From: Thermochromatium tepidum ATCC 43061
GTDB lineage: Bacteria; Pseudomonadota; Gammaproteobacteria; Chromatiales; Chromatiaceae
Reading direction: 5' to 3'
NCBI RefSeq assembly: GCF_009664085.1
Contig: NZ_CP039268.1
Span: 977,501-1,041,500 of the forward strand
Length of the DNA: 64,000 nucleotides
A program made the translations under genes and the position numbers. The notes beneath the pieces were generated by a model. That model did not search any database. It was not told the DNA's origin and worked only from the letters and a program-made list of their open reading frames with translations. This document shows positions 36,578 to 45,188 of the stretch, one piece after another; the stretch's first letter is position 1; every line of letters starts with the position of its first letter.

Positions 36578-37303
36578 CTAAAGCCGCCGCAGATAGGCTT
36601 CGCCGCCAAGTCGCCGGCTCTGATCGAGAATCCACTCGGCCCGGCGCTGGAGCTGTCCGGATGGGTGATCGAGCCGATGGCTGCCGGGGGCAGGCAGTAC
36701 GCCGATGAGGAGCGCCGCCTGTTGGCGTGTCAGCTCGCCGACTGAGCAGCCGAAATAACGTTGACTGCTCGCCTCGATGCCATAGGTCCCGGGGCTGAAC
36801 TGGGCGATGTTGAGATAGACCTCGAGGATGCGCTCCTTTGGCCACAGGATCTCGATCAGGAGCGTGAACCAGCCCTCGACCAGTTTGCGTTCCCAGCCCG
36901 AGCCGGGCCAGAGAAAGAGGTTCTTGGCCGTCTGCTGGCTGATGGTGCTGGCCCCGCGCAACCGCCCGCCCTTAAGATAGGCGCGGATAGCGTGTCGGAT
37001 CTCGATCAGGTCGAACCCGAGGTGATTCGGAAAGCGCTGATCCTCGCCGGCGATGGCCGCGAGCTTGATACTGGCGGGGATGTGTGTCCAATCGATCCAG
37101 ATCTGCCGATAGTAGGGCGGGGTCTGATCCAGACGCCATACATTGAGCGCATGACGCAGCATGAAGGCCGAGACGGGCGGATCGATCCAGCGCAGACTGA
37201 GCACCAGCGCCAGGCTTATCAAGACGAACCCTGTCACCAGACGTCGGCTCCAGCGCCAGACTGATCGACCGAGAGGCATCAGCCGGGTCGCCATGCGCCT
37301 CAT
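36578..37303 (-). CDS. mtgA: Monofunctional peptidoglycan transglycosylase MtgA
   Basis: An inner-membrane glycosyltransferase family 51 enzyme that polymerises lipid II. After one N-terminal helix (LVTGFVLISLALVLSL) come the catalytic motif AIAGEDQRFPNHLGFD with the essential Glu, RGASTISQQTAKNLFLWPG, RKLVEGWFTLLIEILWPKERILEVYLNIAQF (quoted in part) and a GTYGIEASSQRYFG block. The start is uncertain between TTG 37315, ATG 37303 and ATG 37294; all precede the membrane helix. The gene follows batD on the same strand after 21 nt. Confidence 0.95.
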   Translation of the reverse strand: MRRMATRLMPLGRSVWRWSRRLVTGFVLISLALVLSLRWIDPPVSAFMLRHALNVWRLDQTPPYYRQIWIDWTHIPASIKLAAIAGEDQRFPNHLGFDLIEIRHAIRAYLKGGRLRGASTISQQTAKNLFLWPGSGWERKLVEGWFTLLIEILWPKERILEVYLNIAQFSPGTYGIEASSQRYFGCSVGELTRQQAALLIGVLPAPGSHRLDHPSGQLQRRAEWILDQSRRLGGEAYLRRL

Positions 37304-37324
37304 GCGATAGACCAAGACACCTGC

Positions 37325-39193
37325 TCAGGCCGGGCGCGGATTGAGCACCGGCAAGCCCGCCCAGCGGATCCGCCCCGACGCAGACCGCCCGACACCCGGG
37401 CCAAGACGCACCTGACGCAGAAAGGCGCGTTTCCAGCGTGAGAAGTCGAGCGGCGCGCCGCCATAGACGGCGGCGTCCAGTTGGCTCAAGAGGCGCGCAA
37501 GTTGCACCGGATCGACACCCGGCCGATGGGCTTGGATATACGCGATGACGCCGGGCTGGTTGCCTGTGCCCCTGAGCACATCCACACCGTGCTGAGCAGC
37601 GGCAAAGCGCGGATACCAGTCGTCCGGTCGGACGGCGTGATTGGCATGGCGTACCCGAGCGATGACATGCCAGCCGGACGGAAGCGCCCGCCACAGCCGC
37701 TCGCGCCCCCGCGTAAACAGGGTCGAGGGCGCCAGCGGACGCAGACGCGGTCCGATCCAGGTCGCCGTCAGTCGATAGCCGGCACTCAGGCCGCGTCCGG
37801 TCAAGCGCAACAGGTCGCGCCCCAGATCCAGCACCCGTCCGCGATAGAAGACCCCCAACCAGTAGCCGCCGATCAGCAGCAGGATGCCGGTGATCGGGAT
37901 CCAGAGCCTGGCCCAGGGCGAGGCGGCCAGGGTCGCCGCCGAGAGGCCGAAGGGTCCACCGCCACGCACATCCAGCGTCTTGAGCGGCAGACGCGCGACC
38001 TCGCGCTGGCCCAGGTCGACGTTCCACCAGGCAAGACTCATCTCAGGCAGGGTGATGCGCCCGCCGGTCTGTGGTACCAGGGTGTAGTACTCGGTGCGGG
38101 TGGCGAGCAGTTCGCGTCCGTCCGGGGAGAGCTCGGTCGTGGTGAGTGTCTGTTCGCGATAGACCCGCAGGTTTGGACCTGTCAACTGATTCTCCAGGCT
38201 CGGGAGCTGGACGGCAATGCCGCCGACGGCCGCGATCTCCAGCGCCAGGGTCACGGGTTGCCCCGGTTCCAGCGGGCCTTCGCGATCGAGGCTGGATTTG
38301 AGTGTCAGCGACTTGAGCGGCAGCCAGGGGCGTACCGAGGTCATGGGGGGGCGCACCTGCAAACGAATGGGGCGCTCGGTGCTCAGTTCGTAGCGCTGGC
38401 TGAATCCCAGGCCGGCCAGAATCACCGTGACCTTGAGTGGCGGCAGTTCCAGGTCGCCGGTGCGCAGCGGAACCACCGTGAGCACGAAGCGATTGAGGAT
38501 CTCCTGCTGACCCTGATGGGAGCGGGTCTCGGTGCTCGGCCCCTTGAGGGTCTTGATCAGGGCGTCACTCGTGTTCGGCAGTTCTAGATTGATGCTGCTT
38601 GGGTTGTCGCGACTGACGACCGCGAGCTGGAGGAGGGTCGGCTGTTGCAGATAGGGGTCGGCGAATTCCAACGACCATTCGAGCGTCGGGGCGCGGGCGG
38701 CGGTCGGTTGCGCCGAACCGGGCGCGTAACCCGAGGGATAGCCTTGGGGTGATTGAGCCGGCCAATGTCCCGGGGTAGACGACAGCGGTGGATAGCTGGG
38801 TGGCACGCCCTGGGCATGGCTCGGCGGGATGGGGCGGTATTGAGACGTGCCGGGTTGAGACGACAGCGGCGGTGGCGCCGACTGGGGTGAAGGTTGAACC
38901 GGCCAGGGCTGAGTCTGAGGCGGTTGCGGCTGAGCGGGCGCGGGGCTTCGGCTCGGCAGCGGCGGCTGATCGGGCGTCGGCCAAGCCGGGGGCTGTGGTT
39001 GGGTCGGTGTCGGCAGCGGCGGCTGACCGTAGTAGGGCTGGCCGTTATAGAACGGGGCGTAATACGGTGGTCGCGAAGGCCCCGGATAGGGTTGACCAGC
39101 GTAGGGCTGGGCAGCGATCGGGCCGCTTGCGGCGATCAGGGCCGCGACGGCCGGAAGCACCATGCGCCTGGACGTCTCGGTCGGGATCACCAT
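37325..39193 (-). CDS. BatD-family protein with long Pro/Gln/Tyr-rich N-terminal region
   Basis: A 622-residue protein. A signal peptide (MVLPAVAALIAASGPIAAQ) leads into about 150 residues dominated by Pro, Gln, Tyr and Ser (QPYAGQPYPGPSRPPYYAP), then the beta-rich BatD domain (LEWSLEFADPYLQQPTLLQL, about 170 onward; EYYTLVPQTGGRITLPEM near 390), a membrane helix (about 430, IPITGILLLIGGYWLGVFY) and a cytosolic C-terminal region. BatD proteins work with VWA proteins and a MoxR ATPase in envelope stress or metalation; none is encoded here. GGAG lies 8 nt before the ATG at 39193, which overlaps the batC end by 7 nt. Confidence 0.82.
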   Translation of the reverse strand: MVIPTETSRRMVLPAVAALIAASGPIAAQPYAGQPYPGPSRPPYYAPFYNGQPYYGQPPLPTPTQPQPPAWPTPDQPPLPSRSPAPAQPQPPQTQPWPVQPSPQSAPPPLSSQPGTSQYRPIPPSHAQGVPPSYPPLSSTPGHWPAQSPQGYPSGYAPGSAQPTAARAPTLEWSLEFADPYLQQPTLLQLAVVSRDNPSSINLELPNTSDALIKTLKGPSTETRSHQGQQEILNRFVLTVVPLRTGDLELPPLKVTVILAGLGFSQRYELSTERPIRLQVRPPMTSVRPWLPLKSLTLKSSLDREGPLEPGQPVTLALEIAAVGGIAVQLPSLENQLTGPNLRVYREQTLTTTELSPDGRELLATRTEYYTLVPQTGGRITLPEMSLAWWNVDLGQREVARLPLKTLDVRGGGPFGLSAATLAASPWARLWIPITGILLLIGGYWLGVFYRGRVLDLGRDLLRLTGRGLSAGYRLTATWIGPRLRPLAPSTLFTRGRERLWRALPSGWHVIARVRHANHAVRPDDWYPRFAAAQHGVDVLRGTGNQPGVIAYIQAHRPGVDPVQLARLLSQLDAAVYGGAPLDFSRWKRAFLRQVRLGPGVGRSASGRIRWAGLPVLNPRPA

Positions 39194-40923
39194 GGGCGCG
39201 TCTCCCGCCATTGGCTGGTCGTTCCGGGCAGCTGGCGCATCTCCTCGATTCGGAACTGATTACGCATCAATAGGCTGGGATCACCCTGGATCTGCTGGAG
39301 CCGCTGTTCCATGATCGCCATGCCGGGTCCGCCCATGAGTCTGAGTCCGTCGAGCGCAGGCATCTGCCCCTTGCGCGTCTCGGACGCGCGCTCATCGCCG
39401 GGCTGGAGTCCGAGCTGGTCGAACTGGTTAACGGCCTCGGTCTGACTGGAGTCGAGCGAACCCGGAGGGTGCATGTCGGCGCGTTCGGAACGACCGCCTG
39501 CACGGCTGGGGCGACTGGACCCGGGTGGCTCGCCCTCGCCGCCGCCGGAACGCTCGTCGCGGCGCTCACGCCGACTGACCTCGCTGCCGCGTTCGTGCTC
39601 GTCGATACTGGGTTTTTGACCTGAGCGACCGGGCGCGGAAGGATCATCTTGTCGACCGCCCGGCTGATCCTTGCGCTGTTCCTGGCCGCCGCTGGCTTCG
39701 TCCGTGTCGGGTTTGGTCTGCTCGGACGTGCGCTTGCCGCGTTCCTCGCTCTCGGTGCCCGATCCGTCTTGGCGTCGTTCGAGTTCGCCCTCGGGGCGGA
39801 TTTCGCGCTCGGCGCCGCGTGCATCCTGCTCGGTGGCGTCGTGGCCGTGTCTGGTCTGATCACGGTCGGCCTGCTGTTCGTCCGGACGCTCGCTGGACTG
39901 CCGGTCGCGTGTTTCGCCGCGCTCACCGCGCGTCTGATCGCTATCTTCGCCAGGTTCGCCGGCTGTACCTGTCGTCTCCTGAGTCTGGTCGCCGCGCCCG
40001 CCGGACTGCTCCTGGTTGTCGGCACCTGTACCCTGACTGCTGCCCTGCTCGCGACCGGCGCTGGTCTCAGACGACTCACCGCCGGACTCGCCCTTTTGCG
40101 ATCTTTGCCCAGCTTGTTGGCCAGTGCCCTCCTGGCCTTCCTGTTGCTCGGACTCGGAACCGGATTCGCTCGATTCCTGCGGCTTGCCCTCGCCACCGGA
40201 CTGCCGTTGCTCGCCCTGCTGCTGTTGGCTCTGTTGTCTCTGGCTGGACTGCTGTTGTTGGGACGACTGTTGCTGCTGGGACGATTCCTGTTTTTGCTGT
40301 TCGGTCGTTTGCTTTTGCTCCTGCTCCTTCTGCTCCTCGGCAAAGGATTCGCGCCCCTGGGATTCCCGGCGATGCCCGGTCTGATCTTTGCGTTCGTCTT
40401 GTGTCTGTTGCGCCTCTTGTTTGTCCTCCTCGGTTTTGGTCTCCTCGGTCCGTTTGCGGAATTGCTCCTGCTCCAGGCGCGCGAGCATGGCGCGGGTCAG
40501 GGCCAGATTGTAGGCGGCGTCATCGTGCGACGGATTGGAGGCGAGCACGGATTCATAGGCCTCGGCGGCGCCCGTATAATCGCCGAGCTTGAAGCGCGCG
40601 TTGCCTAGGTTGTAACGGGCCTCTTCGTCGAACGGGCCACCCTGGGCCTGAGCAAAGGCACGCTCGGCCTGTCGATACTCGCCCGCGCGATAGAGTGCCA
40701 CGCCACGCCGATAGGGATCGCTGAACGACTCGGCGGCGCCCGCGTAATCACCGGCGCGATAGAGATCATAGGCGCGCTGCTCGTCGGTACGAAACCAGTC
40801 GGCCTGGGCGCTCGCCGAAGCCGCCCAGAACACGAGGGCAAGGAGCCTGAGTCCCGTCGCGTGCGCGCGACCTGCCCATGTCAGGGTCCGCAGGCGTCTT
40901 AATGGCTGGGGGCGGTGGGGCAT
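39187..40923 (-). CDS. BatC-like TPR protein with long charged low-complexity region
   Basis: A 578-residue exported or anchored protein. After a hydrophobic leader (LRLLALVFWAASASAQA) come TPR-type repeats (RRGVALYRAGEYRQAERAF, ARYNLGNARFKLGDYTGAAEAYE, about 70-150), then about 340 residues almost only of Glu, Gln, Ser, Arg, Gly and Asp. The last 60 residues are again conserved-looking (MRNQFRIEEMRQLPG). This matches the TPR half of BatB/BatC proteins, in which an N-terminal VWA domain is usual; that domain is missing here. Function is inferred from the batD neighbour. The start ATG has no strong ribosome binding site. Confidence 0.75.
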   Translation of the reverse strand: MPHRPQPLRRLRTLTWAGRAHATGLRLLALVFWAASASAQADWFRTDEQRAYDLYRAGDYAGAAESFSDPYRRGVALYRAGEYRQAERAFAQAQGGPFDEEARYNLGNARFKLGDYTGAAEAYESVLASNPSHDDAAYNLALTRAMLARLEQEQFRKRTEETKTEEDKQEAQQTQDERKDQTGHRRESQGRESFAEEQKEQEQKQTTEQQKQESSQQQQSSQQQQSSQRQQSQQQQGEQRQSGGEGKPQESSESGSESEQQEGQEGTGQQAGQRSQKGESGGESSETSAGREQGSSQGTGADNQEQSGGRGDQTQETTGTAGEPGEDSDQTRGERGETRDRQSSERPDEQQADRDQTRHGHDATEQDARGAEREIRPEGELERRQDGSGTESEERGKRTSEQTKPDTDEASGGQEQRKDQPGGRQDDPSAPGRSGQKPSIDEHERGSEVSRRERRDERSGGGEGEPPGSSRPSRAGGRSERADMHPPGSLDSSQTEAVNQFDQLGLQPGDERASETRKGQMPALDGLRLMGGPGMAIMEQRLQQIQGDPSLLMRNQFRIEEMRQLPGTTSQWRETRPW

Positions 40924-40937
40924 CTGGTCTGTGGCGG

Positions 40938-41042
40938 TCAGGGGCTAAGGATGGACGCAAGAGCCGGGGAGGCCCGTCCGAAGGGGCCATCACCACACGG
41001 CTCGGCATACAGGCCTGGGAGGCGATAGGTGTGATCTGCCAT
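40938..41042 (-). CDS. Possible 34-residue small protein upstream of batC
   Basis: Between the membrane-protein gene and batC is a short frame starting MADHTYRLPGLYAEPCGDG and ending 14 nt before batC. Its ATG has a strong ribosome binding site (GAGGAG, 6 nt spacing). The peptide has no membrane segment and resembles nothing I know. A near-palindrome (GGATATCAGTATCC) lies about 25 nt upstream. It could be a leader peptide for batC or chance. Confidence 0.35.
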   Translation of the reverse strand: MADHTYRLPGLYAEPCGDGPFGRASPALASILSP

Positions 41043-41113
41043 CTTGGGCTCCTCGGCTGAGGGTAAGGATATCAGTATCCCACAATCCCGGGGCGACAGC
41101 ACCTCAGGTGCGT

Positions 41114-41656
41114 CTAGGGCGCCGCGGCTTGCTGCATGGCAATCAATCCGGCATACCAGACCGGGTAGTCCCAGTGAAATCGCGCCCAAGACCAATCCTG
41201 GGTTGGATGATCCAGCAGACAGCGTAGGCTGAGTCCGGCCAGTCCCAGGATGACATGGACACCGGCCGTGATTCGGTCAGAGGTCTGACCCGGATCTGGT
41301 CCGGCCCATCCCATCAGGATCAGCGACGCGCTCTCCTGTGCTAGACCAAAGGCCGCGCCCGCCACCAGTCCACTGAGCAGGGTCGCACCCAGGGTACCAG
41401 CATCGAGCCGGCGGTTCAGGATCGGCAGCAACACCAGGATCCAGAGGCTGAGATAGGCCGCATCCGGTCCCCCCAGCGGAGGGCTCTCATGGCCCTGGAG
41501 TGCTCGCACCACCGCCTGCCAGAGATCCGAGACCAACAGGGTGACGAGGATCAGACCCAGGGCCGACCAGCGTATCCAGGGTCTGGCGTGGCCTGGAGAC
41601 CAGCCGGCAGTCCCGAGCAGCACGATCCATCCACCGAGCAGGATCACTGTGCTCAT
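41114..41656 (-). CDS. Multi-pass membrane protein, last gene of the TerD/ExbBD operon
   Basis: A 180-residue protein with about five hydrophobic segments (STVILLGGWIVLLGTAGW; WSALGLILVTLLVSDLW; YLSLWILVLLPILN; LGATLLSGLVAGAAFGLA; ITAGVHVILGLAGLSL). No family is recognised. Its ATG overlaps the stop of the repeat-protein gene (ATGA), so it is translationally coupled to the operon. A membrane partner of the channel subunits is a guess. Confidence 0.6.
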   Translation of the reverse strand: MSTVILLGGWIVLLGTAGWSPGHARPWIRWSALGLILVTLLVSDLWQAVVRALQGHESPPLGGPDAAYLSLWILVLLPILNRRLDAGTLGATLLSGLVAGAAFGLAQESASLILMGWAGPDPGQTSDRITAGVHVILGLAGLSLRCLLDHPTQDWSWARFHWDYPVWYAGLIAMQQAAAP

Positions 41657-42645
41657 GGTGGCTGCCCCGGGGTCGATGCCGGTTCCAACAACCCCGAGAT
41701 CCGCTTCAGGATCAGTCGCTCGCATCCGTGCGGTAGCTGTCCATGCAACCGTTCGGCGTTCTCTAGTATGACCCGCGCGCGCTCCGTATCGCCCGACCAG
41801 CGATAGCCCAGCCCCACGATCAGGGCGAGCGCGACATGGGGCATCGTATCCTGACGCGCGAAGCGGTCGGCGAGATCGCGAAACTGGGTCTGATCCTCGG
41901 CCAAGGTCGGCAGGGCGCCCAGATCCTCGATCATGCGCCGGGTGCGGTCGAGACAGACGGCCCCAGTCTGGCGTGGTCGAGCCAACTGACGCGCTAGCAC
42001 CTCGAGTCGCAGGCGACGTGCGTCCCAGAACCCCGGGTCGGCGGCGATCGCGGCATTGAGCGCTATTTCGGCCTCGTCGAGCCGATCCTGCTCCCAGGCG
42101 CTATCAGCCAGGATGAACCAGGCATCGGCGCTCAGCCGTTCGGGCAGATCCGGCACCGCCAGCGCCGCTCGTGCGGCCATGCGTGCCGCCTCAAAATCCA
42201 AGAGACGTCGCTGGAGACGCGCCAGCTCCAGATGGGCGCGGAAACGGATCAAGGGGTTCTCGGACCGCGTCAAGGGTTCGATCAGGGCGAGCTTGCGTGC
42301 CGGATCGCCACTGAGCGCCGCGAGCTGAAAGGCTAGACGTGCGTCATCGTCGATCGGACCCCAAAGATTGCGATAGCGCATGAAGACAGTGTCACCCGCC
42401 GCACGGCGCGACGCATCGTTCGTCGCCGGATTCAGGGCTGCAACACCGCGCTCGGCCAGCTCCGACCAAAGCGACTCCCAGGCCGCGATGGACTGGCGGG
42501 CCTCGACCGAATCACCGAGTTCAGCCAGGGCGGCGGATCGATCCGGGGCACGCGCCAGCCCCCAGAGCACGCCGCCCAAGACCATCAACAGCCCCAGGGT
42601 AGCCAGGCGCGGCATGAGTGGGGTACCCAGACAGCGCGGGTCCAT
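41653..42645 (-). CDS. TPR-like repeat protein with N-terminal anchor
   Basis: A 330-residue protein. One hydrophobic N-terminal segment (LATLGLLMVLGGVLWGLA, about 12-30) is followed by helical repeats of tetratricopeptide character (LIRFRAHLELARLQRRLLDF, DAWFILADSAWEQDRLDEAE, ALNAAIAADPGFWDAR; about 125-235). It is probably anchored in the inner membrane with the repeats in the periplasm and used for protein contacts. It starts 4 nt after the second ExbD-like gene and its stop overlaps the next start (ATGA). No enzymatic motif is seen. Confidence 0.65.
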   Translation of the reverse strand: MDPRCLGTPLMPRLATLGLLMVLGGVLWGLARAPDRSAALAELGDSVEARQSIAAWESLWSELAERGVAALNPATNDASRRAAGDTVFMRYRNLWGPIDDDARLAFQLAALSGDPARKLALIEPLTRSENPLIRFRAHLELARLQRRLLDFEAARMAARAALAVPDLPERLSADAWFILADSAWEQDRLDEAEIALNAAIAADPGFWDARRLRLEVLARQLARPRQTGAVCLDRTRRMIEDLGALPTLAEDQTQFRDLADRFARQDTMPHVALALIVGLGYRWSGDTERARVILENAERLHGQLPHGCERLILKRISGLLEPASTPGQPP

Positions 42646-42649
42646 CGGG

Positions 42650-43288
42650 CTACCAATAAAGGCTGTAATGCGTGAACTGCGCGACATGACGCCCGATCAG
42701 CAGGGGTTCGTCCGGGCGCTGGGTGAACCAGCGAAACCGCTGCCCCCTGGCCTGTAGCCGTTCATAGATCGGCACGAAGGTCTCCAGACCGTCGGGATAG
42801 ACGATGAAGACGGGCGCGATCCGATTGCGTGCCGCGTCCTGGGCCAGCTCATCGACCAGTCGCTCGGTCTGTTCGACGCCCCAGGGCGTGGATTGGCTCA
42901 GGAGGGCGTCACGATCGAACCAGAAGCGCAACTGGAAGCCATCGATATCGCGTGTCACCAGCCACTCGGGCTGCCAGTCGAAGCGGCCCTGCCGAGTAGT
43001 GCCTGAGTGTGTATGCGGCGCTGCGGCCAGCGCGGCGACCACGGCCTCCTGATCCCAGACCGTCACGCGGTCGGCGAGCACGACATAGAAGCGCGAGAAG
43101 GGTGGAAAGCGCTCGCGCTGCGGCGCGACGAAGCGCAGCCCGGTGCTCGGACGGGCCGGGAGCTGGCTGGCCCCTTCGGTGAACTGGCGCGGTGCGGCCA
43201 GTGCAAAGAGGGTCAGGATCAGCAGGATCGCCAGCAGATTGGTGGCGATGTCGAGAAAGGCGCTCGGGGTTTGCTCCTCAGTCTCCAT
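42650..43288 (-). CDS. ExbD/TolR-like protein 2
   Basis: A 212-residue protein with one N-terminal membrane helix, FLDIATNLLAILLILTLFA, whose Asp (D13) stands where ExbD, TolR and MotB carry the essential proton-binding Asp. The periplasmic part (about 35-212) has no OmpA-type peptidoglycan-binding motif and is not clearly like classical ExbD. ATG at 43288 has GGAG 6 nt upstream and overlaps the previous gene by 11 nt; ATG 43300 is the alternative. It is the second such subunit in the operon and differs clearly from the first. Confidence 0.68.
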   Translation of the reverse strand: METEEQTPSAFLDIATNLLAILLILTLFALAAPRQFTEGASQLPARPSTGLRFVAPQRERFPPFSRFYVVLADRVTVWDQEAVVAALAAAPHTHSGTTRQGRFDWQPEWLVTRDIDGFQLRFWFDRDALLSQSTPWGVEQTERLVDELAQDAARNRIAPVFIVYPDGLETFVPIYERLQARGQRFRWFTQRPDEPLLIGRHVAQFTHYSLYW

Positions 43289-43766
43289 GACCGTCTCCAT
43301 GACCGCGCCACTCGTTCAGCAGGCGGGGTAGGGCCTCGGGGGCCTTCGACAGCGGACGGAAGCTCAGCCGGAACGCGCGGCGTGTTTCTGCGTTTGGGTC
43401 GAGCCGACGGGTGAAGCGGCTGAAGGTGTCCTCGAAGGCGCGGCGGGTACCCAGGCAGTCTTGGGTGAGCGCAAAGACCAGGTTGCGGACGCCCTCACCC
43501 TGGGTCGCGAGTCGGGTGAGCAGTGCATCGAGTTCGGCCTCGCGATAGAGGCGGGGCTCGGCGTCGGGTCCGGCGTAGAGCATCACCGCGCCATCGGCCT
43601 GGCAGATGACCAGGTCGTCGATCGCCAGCGGTCGACCGGTCTCAGGCCGGTTGGGGGCTTGCAGGGAAAAGACGACGATCAGGATGCCGACGAAGGCCAA
43701 GACCAGGTCGAGAAAGGGCAGCAGATTCGGCTCCGGCATCAGTGATGGGGATGGGCGGCGATGCAT
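43278..43766 (-). CDS. ExbD/TolR-like protein 1
   Basis: A 162-residue protein with a single N-terminal helix NLLPFLDLVLAFVGILIVVF. The arrangement P-F-L-D matches the ExbD/TolR start of helix with its essential Asp (here D20). The short periplasmic domain (about 40-160) includes ALTQDCLGTRRAFEDTF. Its ATG overlaps the stop of the ExbB-like gene by one base (TGATG), the usual coupling of channel subunits. It likely pairs with the ExbB-like protein to use the proton gradient. Confidence 0.72.
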   Translation of the reverse strand: MHRRPSPSLMPEPNLLPFLDLVLAFVGILIVVFSLQAPNRPETGRPLAIDDLVICQADGAVMLYAGPDAEPRLYREAELDALLTRLATQGEGVRNLVFALTQDCLGTRRAFEDTFSRFTRRLDPNAETRRAFRLSFRPLSKAPEALPRLLNEWRGHGDGHGD

Positions 43767-44548
43767 CAGTCATCCGCGCGGCGCTCGGCGGCATCGGGGA
43801 ACAGCCGGTCGAGCAACCGCTGGTAATAGAGCATGTCGAGCGTCTGGGCCCGCGCGCGCAAGACCAGAAGGGCCAGCATCAGGGGGATCACCAGCACCAG
43901 ACCGACCAAGGTGGTGTCGAAGGCGAACTGGAGCCCAGCGAGTACGCCGTCGAATCCGCCCCCAGCGACATCCGTGACCGCGACACTGTCGGACAATCCG
44001 CCGATGGCCTGGGTGATGCCGAGCACTGTGCCGATGAACCCAAGCATGGGGAGTACCCAGATGGCAAAACCGATGGGGGCAAAGTTGTGCTGATGCTGCC
44101 GGTCGCGTATCAGGAGCAGGGCGTCGCTCAGATGGGTCAAGTCCTCGCGCGCCTGGGTTTGGTCAGGCCAGCGGCTCAGCCGAGCCGCCACCCACTCGGC
44201 GTCGGCCTGGTCGTGTCCGGAGAGAAAGTCGATCCAGTCCTGGAGGCGCGATGGGGTGGAGGGGGCGCCGGACCCGATCAGGCGGCGTCGCTCGCGCTGG
44301 AGCCCCAGATAGTGCAGGACGGCATAGAGCGCGCTGACCACGAACAGCGCGAGCATGAAACGGCAGTAGCCGTTGTCCAGATAGCGCCCGATCCAGTCGG
44401 GCAGGGCATCCGGTTTTAGAAAGTGCATCAGGGTCGGATAGAGCGCCAGGGTGATGAGCACGGCGACGGTCAGCGGCCGGGCAATCTGGCGCTCGGAGAA
44501 CAGCCCGGCGGCCTGGTCGACAGGCGATGTCGGGGTCTTGGGTGTCAC
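43766..44548 (-). CDS. MotA/TolQ/ExbB-family proton channel protein
   Basis: A 260-residue inner-membrane protein starting at GTG 44548. It has two N-terminal helices (LTVAVLITLALYPTLM; FMLALFVVSALYAVL), a cytosolic region, and the conserved pair of channel helices: IWVLPMLGFIGTVLGITQAI (about 155-180, the TolQ/ExbB signature LPMLGFLGTVxGI) and AFDTTLVGLVLVIPLMLALLV (about 210-232). It should form a proton channel with the ExbD-like products of the next two genes. The loop between helices 2 and 3 (about 85 residues) is of TolQ/ExbB size, much shorter than the tail of ZorA. Confidence 0.85.
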   Translation of the reverse strand: MTPKTPTSPVDQAAGLFSERQIARPLTVAVLITLALYPTLMHFLKPDALPDWIGRYLDNGYCRFMLALFVVSALYAVLHYLGLQRERRRLIGSGAPSTPSRLQDWIDFLSGHDQADAEWVAARLSRWPDQTQAREDLTHLSDALLLIRDRQHQHNFAPIGFAIWVLPMLGFIGTVLGITQAIGGLSDSVAVTDVAGGGFDGVLAGLQFAFDTTLVGLVLVIPLMLALLVLRARAQTLDMLYYQRLLDRLFPDAAERRADD

Positions 44549-44552
44549 GGCG

Positions 44553-45176
44553 TCATTGCGCGATCGGCATCCGTTGAACGTCGCTCGCCGTCTTGACGAT
44601 GACCTGCATGTTCTCATTCAGGCTCGTCAGATTGGCACTGACCTTCTGGAGATTCTCGATCGCCTTGTCGGCCTGACCCAGTTCATAGTAGGCAAGCACG
44701 ATGTCGCGATCGGACTCGATGGCACGCATCAGTGCCAGCGAATTGGCACGCTCGGTGCTGATCTGATTGCGCAATTGGCGCCCGGTGTCGAGCCGGCCTT
44801 GCCAGGCCTGGGCGATCGGCTGGAAGGCCGGATTGGATTCGGATTTGGCGAGCGTCTCTTTGCGGCGTTCCTCCCAGAGCTTGAGTAGGGCGTCGAGCTC
44901 GGTCCAGATCTCGCTGTCCTCGGCCATGCTTGCATGGACGCGCCGGACCGATTCGAGCATGGCGTCGAGCACCTCGCCGCCCTTCTCGATCGAATCGCGG
45001 CTGGCCTGGATGCTGGCCTCCAGCCCGTTCAGATTTTCCTGGAGCTGGGTGGCCACGGCATTGACCTTCTCGAACAGTCGGCCCATGTCGGGCTGGTCGG
45101 CGGTTTGGGCGAGACCGGCAGTACCGGCGAGCGCCAGGAGACCGGCGAGCAGCAGGGCGGAGGGGTTCTTCATCAT
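44553..45176 (-). CDS. Exported coiled-coil protein B of the TerD operon
   Basis: A 207-residue protein with a cleavable signal peptide (ALLLAGLLALAGTAGLAQT) and an otherwise almost wholly helical, charged sequence (LFEKVNAVATQLQENLNGLE; LDALLKLWEERRKETLAKSE; NLTSLNENMQVIVKTA). It is predicted to be periplasmic. No family is recognised. AGAGGAA lies 7 nt before the ATG. It is 12 nt after protein A and 4 nt before the ExbB-like gene, so it is surely cotranscribed with both. Confidence 0.7.
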   Translation of the reverse strand: MMKNPSALLLAGLLALAGTAGLAQTADQPDMGRLFEKVNAVATQLQENLNGLEASIQASRDSIEKGGEVLDAMLESVRRVHASMAEDSEIWTELDALLKLWEERRKETLAKSESNPAFQPIAQAWQGRLDTGRQLRNQISTERANSLALMRAIESDRDIVLAYYELGQADKAIENLQKVSANLTSLNENMQVIVKTASDVQRMPIAQ

Positions 45177-45188
45177 GGGCGGTTCCTC

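Noticed and set aside
39649-40608. A 319-residue Leu/Ala-rich open frame on the plus strand, looking like a membrane protein
   Set aside because: It is the reverse of the Glu/Gln/Arg low-complexity part of batC (CAG/GAG codons read as CTG/CTC). No ribosome binding site and no family match.
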